Origin: Corynebacterium auriscanis
GTDB lineage: Bacteria > Actinomycetota > Actinomycetes > Mycobacteriales > Mycobacteriaceae
Assembly: GCF_030408435.1 (NCBI RefSeq)
Contig: NZ_CP047046.1
Location: forward strand, 1,284,572 to 1,348,571
Length of the DNA stretch: 64,000 bases
Direction: 5' to 3'
Position 1 is the stretch's first letter, and every line of letters begins with the position of its first letter. The notes under the pieces were generated by a model. It was not told the DNA's origin, made no database searches, and worked only from the letters and a program-made list of their open reading frames with translations. Of the stretch, positions 58,751 through 64,000 are shown piece by piece. Made by a program: the position numbers and the translations under genes.

Positions 58751-58770
58751 CTGTTTTACCGAATAAACAG
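58751..58770 (-). terminator. weak hairpin after thrS
   Basis: CTGTTT / AAACAG is a 6-bp stem with an 8-nt loop in the 155-bp gap between thrS and the HIT gene. It is AT-rich and lacks a T-run. It may be part of a terminator or simply of promoter-region sequence. Confidence 0.25.
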
Positions 58771-58833
58771 CCACTTCCACTGTCCATACACGGGGTACGC
58801 ACAGGGAAACGGCTGTCTGTCACTGTCGGCGCG

Positions 58834-60954
58834 CTAACCGAGCAGCGCCTCTACCTCGGCCTTTGTCGGCTGAGTGTTCCGGCGCTCGCCAATCCAGTTC
58901 GTGATTAAATCGACTGCCTTTTCACGCGGAACACCATTGACCTGGGATCCATCGAGGAAGCGGAAGCTAATGGCGTCAGCCTCAACATCCCGGCCACCTA
59001 CCAACAACATGAAAGGAACTTTGCCGGTAGTGTGCGTACGAATCTTCTTCTGCATACGATCGTCAGACGTATCGACCTCTGCGCGGATACCGCGGTTGCG
59101 CAGACTGGACGCCACACCGTCCAGGTATTCGTTGAATTCATCAGCAACCGGAATACCCACCACTTGGTGAGGCGCCAGCCACGCGGGGAACGCGCCGGCG
59201 TAGTGCTCTAGCAACACGCCAAAGAAGCGCTCGATGGACCCGAACAGCGCACGGTGGATCATGATAGGGCGCTGCTTAGAACCATCGGGGGCGGTGTATT
59301 CCAAGTTGAAGCGCTCGGGCAGGTTGAAGTCCAACTGTACCGTGGACATTTGCCACGTACGGCCAATGGCATCCCGTGCCTGAACGGAAATCTTTGGACC
59401 ATAGAACGCCGCACCTGCTGGATCCGGAACCAGTTCCAGGCCGGATTTGGTAGCTACGCGCTGCAGGATCTCCGTAGAGCGCTCCCAGATTTCGTCCGAA
59501 CCCACGAACTTCTTCGGGTCCTTGGTAGACAGCTCTAGGTAGAAATCATCCAAGCCATAATCACGCAGCAGCGAGATGATGAATTCCAAAACCGTGGTGA
59601 GCTCTTCTTCCAGCTGATCCTCGGTGCAGTAGATGTGGGCATCGTCCTGCGTGAAGCCACGCGCGCGGGTCAAACCGTGAACCACGCCCGACTTCTCATA
59701 ACGATAGACCGTGCCGAACTCAAACAGGCGCAGGGGCAATTCGCGGTAAGAACGTCCACGAGAGGCGAAAATCAGGTTGTGCATCGGGCAATTCATCGGC
59801 TTGGCGTAATAATCCTGCGCCTGCTTGGTGACGTTGCCATCCGCATCGGTTTCGCCGTCCAACTGCATGGGAGGGAACATACCCTCAGCGTAGAAATCAA
59901 GGTGGCCCGACTTCTGGAACAGGTCGCCCTTCGTGATATGCGGGGTGTTGACGAAGGAGTAACCACTTTCGATGTGGCGACGGCGAGAGTGTTCCTCCAT
60001 CTCCAAACGCACGATACCGCCGTTGGGGTGGAAAACGGGGAAGCCAGAACCAATCTCGTCGGGGAAGCTGAAAAGGTCCAGTTCTGCGCCTAGGCGGCGG
60101 TGATCGCGCTTTTCGGCCTCGGCCAGCATCTTTTGGTAAGTCTCTAACGCCTCCTTAGATTCCCACGCGGTGCCGTACACGCGCTGCAATCCCGCCTTAG
60201 ACTGATCGCCGCGCCAGTACGCTGCAGAGGATCGGGTGATCGCGAAGGCGGGGATGTAACGGGTGGTGGGCACGTGCGGGCCGCGGCACAGGTCGTACCA
60301 TTCCACGTCACCAGTGCGGGGGTTGACGTTGGAGTACGCGGTCAATTCGCCCGCGCCGACCTCGGTGGCCTCATCGGAATCGGGGTCCACATTGCCCTTG
60401 TCATCAATCAACTCAGTCTTGAAAGGCTCATGGGTGTATTCCGCACGTGCATCGTCCACTGAGGCATAGGCCTTGCGCTCGAACTTCTGGCCAGACTTGA
60501 TGATCTTCTTCATCGTCTTTTCGATCTTGTTCAGATCTTCCGGCGTGAATGGCTCGGCCACATCAAAGTCGTAGTAGAAGCCGTTTTCGATGGCCGGACC
60601 AATACCCAGCTTGGTGCCGGGGAATTCCTTCTGCACAGCTTGGGCCAGCACGTGTGCTGCCGAGTGTCGGATGACGCCGCGACCTTCTTCCGTATCGGCA
60701 GCGATAGCCGCGACCTGTTGCTCCTGCTCAGGAGCCCAAGAAAGATCCCGAAGGTTGCCATCCGAATCCTTCACACACACGATTGCCTGCGGGCCCTTGT
60801 TCGGCAGTTCCAGGGGACGCATTGCTGCGCCCGCAGCCTCACCCGCGGAAACAGTGAAGGTGACCGGCTGGGTAGCCACTGTAGTTGCCTGTCCAGTGGG
60901 AGCACCGTGAGAGTGCTGGGTCTGGGGCGAGTTGTGTGGGCTGAGGTCACTCAC
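58834..60954 (-). CDS. thrS: threonyl-tRNA synthetase
   Basis: This 706-residue class II synthetase has a TGS domain, an editing domain with [19 protein letters not shown] (HxxxH), and catalytic motifs [30 protein letters not shown] (in part) and [20 protein letters not shown] (in part). An anticodon-binding domain ends the protein. About 20 extra polar residues precede the TGS domain. The GTG at 60954 has AAAGGA 10 nt upstream. I saw no T-box or leader hairpin in the short upstream gap. Confidence 0.96.
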   Translation of the reverse strand: MSDLSPHNSPQTQHSHGAPTGQATTVATQPVTFTVSAGEAAGAAMRPLELPNKGPQAIVCVKDSDGNLRDLSWAPEQEQQVAAIAADTEEGRGVIRHSAAHVLAQAVQKEFPGTKLGIGPAIENGFYYDFDVAEPFTPEDLNKIEKTMKKIIKSGQKFERKAYASVDDARAEYTHEPFKTELIDDKGNVDPDSDEATEVGAGELTAYSNVNPRTGDVEWYDLCRGPHVPTTRYIPAFAITRSSAAYWRGDQSKAGLQRVYGTAWESKEALETYQKMLAEAEKRDHRRLGAELDLFSFPDEIGSGFPVFHPNGGIVRLEMEEHSRRRHIESGYSFVNTPHITKGDLFQKSGHLDFYAEGMFPPMQLDGETDADGNVTKQAQDYYAKPMNCPMHNLIFASRGRSYRELPLRLFEFGTVYRYEKSGVVHGLTRARGFTQDDAHIYCTEDQLEEELTTVLEFIISLLRDYGLDDFYLELSTKDPKKFVGSDEIWERSTEILQRVATKSGLELVPDPAGAAFYGPKISVQARDAIGRTWQMSTVQLDFNLPERFNLEYTAPDGSKQRPIMIHRALFGSIERFFGVLLEHYAGAFPAWLAPHQVVGIPVADEFNEYLDGVASSLRNRGIRAEVDTSDDRMQKKIRTHTTGKVPFMLLVGGRDVEADAISFRFLDGSQVNGVPREKAVDLITNWIGERRNTQPTKAEVEALLG

Positions 60955-61023
60955 AGCAGGGATGTCCTTTCGGGATAGCGGTGATCGCCACATACCTGGT
61001 GACGATCTTCAACTCACAAGATA

Positions 61024-62244
61024 TTACCCCTCTAAGACCTTCTGACCCCAGTAGGCACCCGATTGTGTACCCGGTGGGCACCAGAATAGTGCGGATCCCA
61101 CGTGTGTGATCCAGCGATTCAGGCGATCCTTGGCCGCCAACCGGCGTTGCAGTTCGCTAAACCCCTGTTCGGGATCATCTTGGAAGGAGATAAAAATCAA
61201 CCCCGTGCTCCCGAGCGGGGAAATCTCGCCATCCCAGTTGTAGGCACGTCGGCGCATGCGTTTTCCGTTACCGGCAGCGATCCCCACGTGGCTGCGCGGA
61301 TCGATGTAGGGCAGACCGGTCTGATCCACCTTGTTCAAGTCCACGGGATCGGTTTCTGCTACCCCGCCCAATGGAGCGCCTTCTTTAATCGTGCGACCGA
61401 AAACGACTTCACGGGAAGGACGATCGAGAGCTTCCCAATCGGGCATGTCGTACACGATACGGCGGACCACCATCGAAGTGCCGCCCTGGTCGTCCCAGAT
61501 TGTATCGTCGTATTCGGCGTCGTTAGCGGGGTTGGCCGTACCGTCTTTAAAACCCAGCAAATTGCGAGGGGTTTGCCCCTGGGGCGAGTCTACAAATCCG
61601 CGCTGGATCCACCGCGGACGGCAATAGTCCTGCCCCCCGCGAGTCAGCACGCGAACAGCATGGCTCACCGCCGTGAGGTCATCCCCGCACACCTGCAACA
61701 CCACATCGCCGTGACTGAAGTCTTCATTGAGCCGGTCGCCTTTAAATGGAGGTAATCCCTGCTGATGATTCTTAACCCAGGAAGGCGTTTTCGAATCCAG
61801 CTTGGCGTCGGCAATAAGTTTTGGGCTCCAACCCACGGTAACGGTGAGGTTTAGCGGCGCTGCAGTGAGCTCGCTTTCCAAGTCAGCGAGAGCGGTTTCA
61901 CCTTGGGTCATGGAGCGGGCGTCGCCTGTCCAGATCACCATGAGACGCCGCAGGTTACGGCGTAATTCACGGGGACTCAGACCCTCGCGGTTCAGATCGA
62001 AAGCAACAACGACCGCATTGGCCTGACTGGGTGTTTGGATGCCTGCCTGGTGTGCCCCATCAAACGGAATCGTCGTGCGGTCGGTGGAGCGGGCCGAAAG
62101 AATTGGTGGCTGCTCACCCCCAGCGGTCGTAGCATCAGTGCTGTTGGTGGATGTGTCGGTATTGCAGGCTGCTAGGACACCTGCGGTGCCCACGAGCCCC
62201 AGACCGGCAAAAAATCCGCGACGGGATACATTGCCAGTGGACAT
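61024..62244 (-). CDS. efeB: Dyp-type haem peroxidase, Tat lipoprotein (EfeB-like)
   Basis: This 406-residue protein starts with a twin-arginine signal, SRRGFF, followed by a lipobox LAAC. It is probably exported folded through Tat and anchored by lipid. The DyP signature GFKDGTANP is near residue 236, and a proximal haem region with SHVGIAAGNGKRMRRRAYNW near 325 is visible. EfeB-type proteins are peroxidases and may take iron from haem. The ATG at 62244 has GAAGG about 11 nt upstream. No efeU or efeO gene is adjacent; copper proteins are instead. Confidence 0.9.
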   Translation of the reverse strand: MSTGNVSRRGFFAGLGLVGTAGVLAACNTDTSTNSTDATTAGGEQPPILSARSTDRTTIPFDGAHQAGIQTPSQANAVVVAFDLNREGLSPRELRRNLRRLMVIWTGDARSMTQGETALADLESELTAAPLNLTVTVGWSPKLIADAKLDSKTPSWVKNHQQGLPPFKGDRLNEDFSHGDVVLQVCGDDLTAVSHAVRVLTRGGQDYCRPRWIQRGFVDSPQGQTPRNLLGFKDGTANPANDAEYDDTIWDDQGGTSMVVRRIVYDMPDWEALDRPSREVVFGRTIKEGAPLGGVAETDPVDLNKVDQTGLPYIDPRSHVGIAAGNGKRMRRRAYNWDGEISPLGSTGLIFISFQDDPEQGFSELQRRLAAKDRLNRWITHVGSALFWCPPGTQSGAYWGQKVLEG

Positions 62245-62328
62245 TGCTAGTTCTACCTTCTTTTCGAAGATCTCGTTCGATGCGCAGAGCACGCTGCGAA
62301 TGCGCGCTGCGCTTGACATGTCTAAAAA

Positions 62329-62970
62329 CTAGTGGCCGTAGTGCTCGTGCTGGGAGTTCTGCACGCGCACCGGAATGTCCTTGAGCTCATAGCTGTTGCC
62401 CTCGGAATCTTTGAGGTTCAGCGTGAGGGTATCACCGGCTGCAATCTCGTCGGTGTTGTCCATGATCATCAAGTGGTTTCCACCCGGCTTGAGTTCGCTA
62501 GTCTGACCGGCGGCGATCTTCAGGCCACCCTTCATCTGGGACATCACACCGTTATTAGTCTCGTGGATTTCATAGCGACCCTTGAGAGAACCGCTGACCT
62601 CGGTGATGTTGATTTCTTTATCGGAGGTGTTCTTGAACGTGCCGAACACACCCGTCATCTTTTTCGATGCGGGCTTTGCAGTGATGTACGCATCCTCGAA
62701 TGCAAGATCGCCAGACGTGATGGTCTTAGCGCCAGACATGTGGTCGTGGCCCTCGTGGTTCATACCGGATTCTTGCGCTGGGGTGCTGGACTGATCATTT
62801 GATGGAGCTTTGGCTGCATCGGATCCTTCGGTAACGGAGGAGTGTGCGGCCTCGGTGTTACCATCCTTTTCACCAGGTGCGGAGCAGCTGGCCAAGGCCA
62901 AGCTAGCGGAAGCGACGGTGGCTAGGGAGAGGGCGGCCAGGCGATTACGGCCAAAGGTGGAGGTACGCAT
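62329..62970 (-). CDS. PCu(A)C-domain copper chaperone lipoprotein
   Basis: This 213-residue lipoprotein has a lipobox ALASC at about residues 25-29. A Ser/Glu/Ala-rich spacer contains a HEGHDHMSG metal-binding-like patch. The PCu(A)C domain has copper ligands in IHETNNGVMSQM and NHLMIMD (the H-x10-M-x21-H-x-M pattern). Members deliver copper to the CuA site of cytochrome oxidase. The C-terminal HEHYGH adds more histidines. The ATG at 62970 has CAGGA upstream. Confidence 0.9.
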   Translation of the reverse strand: MRTSTFGRNRLAALSLATVASASLALASCSAPGEKDGNTEAAHSSVTEGSDAAKAPSNDQSSTPAQESGMNHEGHDHMSGAKTITSGDLAFEDAYITAKPASKKMTGVFGTFKNTSDKEINITEVSGSLKGRYEIHETNNGVMSQMKGGLKIAAGQTSELKPGGNHLMIMDNTDEIAAGDTLTLNLKDSEGNSYELKDIPVRVQNSQHEHYGH

Positions 62971-63080
62971 TGCGATCCTGCTTTCTGTTTCTATGTTGTT
63001 GTTTTTTTGCTCGACGCCACAAGCGGCAGCGCCACTCGCAGCGACACAGGAAGTACATTCCTGCTGGAGCGTGGGACACC

Positions 63081-63422
63081 CTACTGGGCAGGCGCCTGAG
63101 CTGCACCATCGGCAGCAGTGCCCTGGGCTGGAGCCTGGGCGTTTTCAGTGAAAGGGTTGTTCGCCTCGGAAGAACGAGCCGGCTCGGTTGCAGCTGGCTC
63201 AGTGGTCTCCTGGGCGGATGGGTCTACGGAAGAGGTAGATGCGGTGGAGGGTTCGGAGGTGGGTTTGGTGACCTCAGCCAGGCTTGGCTGGGTTGGGCCT
63301 TGGGTTACTTCCCCGAATCCGCGATTGGAAGAATCATTCTCGTGCGGCGGGGAGCACGCGGCCATAGCCACGCCCGCGCAGAGAGCAACTGCTCCAACTG
63401 TCACCTTTTTAAAAACGCTCAT
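63081..63422 (-). CDS. small Pro/Thr/Ala-rich lipoprotein of unknown function
   Basis: This 113-residue protein has a signal peptide with lipobox MAAC near residue 21. The rest is a low-complexity chain rich in Ser, Thr, Pro, Glu and Ala with no recognisable domain. I chose the ATG at 63422, with GAGGAG 9 nt upstream. It lies 5 bp after the CopC-like gene and 110 bp before the PCu(A)C gene. A copper-related role is suggested only by context. Confidence 0.75.
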   Translation of the reverse strand: MSVFKKVTVGAVALCAGVAMAACSPPHENDSSNRGFGEVTQGPTQPSLAEVTKPTSEPSTASTSSVDPSAQETTEPAATEPARSSEANNPFTENAQAPAQGTAADGAAQAPAQ

Positions 63423-63427
63423 TGTCG

Positions 63428-64000
63428 TCAACTCCTCTTATCGTCGTTGAGGTTTCGCCAGCGCGCGATCGCCATGACCAGCGCACCTCCGATAACGACG
63501 ATACCGGCTAGAGGTAGTAACCACCCAAGTCCTCGCATGGGGTCATCCCCCTGTGAGGAGGACTCATTGGTTTCCCGGTCGTTCGAGGGGCTGTTGTCGC
63601 CCGCTTCAGATGAACCCTTGTTTCCACCAGCCAGCGTGAATTTCACGGAACCCCGGGTCGCGTGACCGTCGGAGCTAGTGATTTGGTAGCCAATTGTGTA
63701 TTCACCCGGCTCGGCGTCCTTCTGCTCCGGCACGTCGATGGACAGGGTCTTGCCATCCTGTGTGGGTTTGCCCCGCGTGATGAGGTTGCCGTCCTTAGTC
63801 AAGGCGATGTTGTTGAATCCGTCCTGGGGAACACCAGAAAAGGTGAGCGAAATTTTTCCTGGAAGTTGTTCAACCGTACTACTGGCAGCCGGATTGGATT
63901 CCACAACGCCGTCGTGGGCTACTGCGGGAGCGGCGAAAATCGTGGCTGCCGTCAGCGCAGTTGCGCCTGTCATCGCGACGGGCCTACCCCACCTCGATAG
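63428..64000 (-). CDS. CopC/YobA-like copper-binding protein, 5' end outside the window
   Basis: The frame runs open off the right edge. It shows a signal sequence ending AVAHDG, where the His after cleavage is the typical copper ligand of CopC. A CopC beta-sandwich follows (VVESNPAASSTVEQLPGKI in part, then GYQITSSDGHATRGSVKFTL). A Ser/Asn/Glu linker and a C-terminal membrane segment (WLLPLAGIVVIGGALVMA) end the protein. The ATG at 63973 would leave the signal peptide without its basic start, so the true start is probably upstream of base 64000. Confidence 0.85.
   Translation of the reverse strand, partial: LSRWGRPVAMTGATALTAATIFAAPAVAHDGVVESNPAASSTVEQLPGKISLTFSGVPQDGFNNIALTKDGNLITRGKPTQDGKTLSIDVPEQKDAEPGEYTIGYQITSSDGHATRGSVKFTLAGGNKGSSEAGDNSPSNDRETNESSSQGDDPMRGLGWLLPLAGIVVIGGALVMAIARWRNLNDDKRS

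Noticed and set aside
60955..61023. T-box or other leader riboswitch upstream of thrS (also checked for alaS, aspS and hisS)
   Set aside because: The gaps are short and show no T-box sequence, specifier stem or terminator/antiterminator pair.

Overview
The window is a stretch of the chromosome of a moderately GC-rich actinobacterium, almost certainly a Corynebacterium. Evidence: mIHF between pyrF and gmk; the secDF - dipeptide-binding lipoprotein - apt - rel block; the phosphatidylinositol mannoside cluster (HIT - pgsA - patA - pimA); LexA-type control of ruvC; a PyrR-binding mRNA hairpin of the mycobacterial type; and a pair of Pho-type secreted nucleases/nucleotidases. Nearly everything is on the minus strand. 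Only the zinc metallopeptidase (29459), the cyclophilin (38352) and a DUF3817 membrane protein (50815) are convincingly on the plus strand. Naming the species would need a database search.

Layout, in plus-strand coordinates (transcription of minus genes runs right to left). 1-11.6 kb: efp, nusB, then the UMP operon pyrR-pyrB-pyrC-carA-carB-pyrF, then mIHF, gmk and the start of rpoZ. 11.7-19 kb: a peptidase gene and the shikimate cluster aroQ-aroB-aroK-aroC, a prepilin-peptidase-like gene, aroE and mltG. 19-27 kb: ruvX, alaS, rarA, a phosphotransferase and aspS. 27-30.9 kb: the only accessory-looking segment, with a 79/92-bp tandem repeat, a decayed IS30-family element, a zinc metallopeptidase gene and a 3 x 75-bp tandem repeat. 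30.8-36 kb: two large secreted, C-terminally anchored phosphorus-scavenging enzymes (ExeM/NucH-like nuclease, UshA-like nucleotidase). 36-42 kb: hisS, a metallo-beta-lactamase-fold hydrolase, cyclophilin, rel and apt. 42-48 kb: a family-5 solute-binding lipoprotein, a fused secDF and yajC. 48-51.3 kb: ruvB-ruvA-ruvC with an unusual small ORF between ruvA and ruvC, plus DUF3817. 51.3-54.7 kb: yebC, pdxT, tesB and pdxS. 54.7-61 kb: LemA-like gene, pimA, patA, pgsA, HIT and thrS. 61-64 kb: a Dyp peroxidase, a PCu(A)C copper chaperone, a small lipoprotein and a CopC-like protein cut by the window edge.

How genes work together: one operon makes UMP and carbamoyl phosphate under PyrR control. The aro genes make chorismate. 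ruvCAB resolves Holliday junctions under a likely LexA box. secDF/yajC drive export. pgsA/patA/pimA build PIM lipids. pdxS/pdxT make pyridoxal phosphate. The right end looks like an envelope copper/haem module.

The most unusual observations are: (1) an SD / anti-SD / SD-copy arrangement before the ushA-like gene that can fold two ways; (2) a secD-secF fusion that keeps an SD-like sequence at the old secF start; (3) a 29-codon ORF between ruvC and ruvA bounded by duplicated SD-ATGA junctions; (4) tandem repeats on both sides of the IS30/metallopeptidase segment; and (5) low-complexity in-frame insertions in several housekeeping enzymes.
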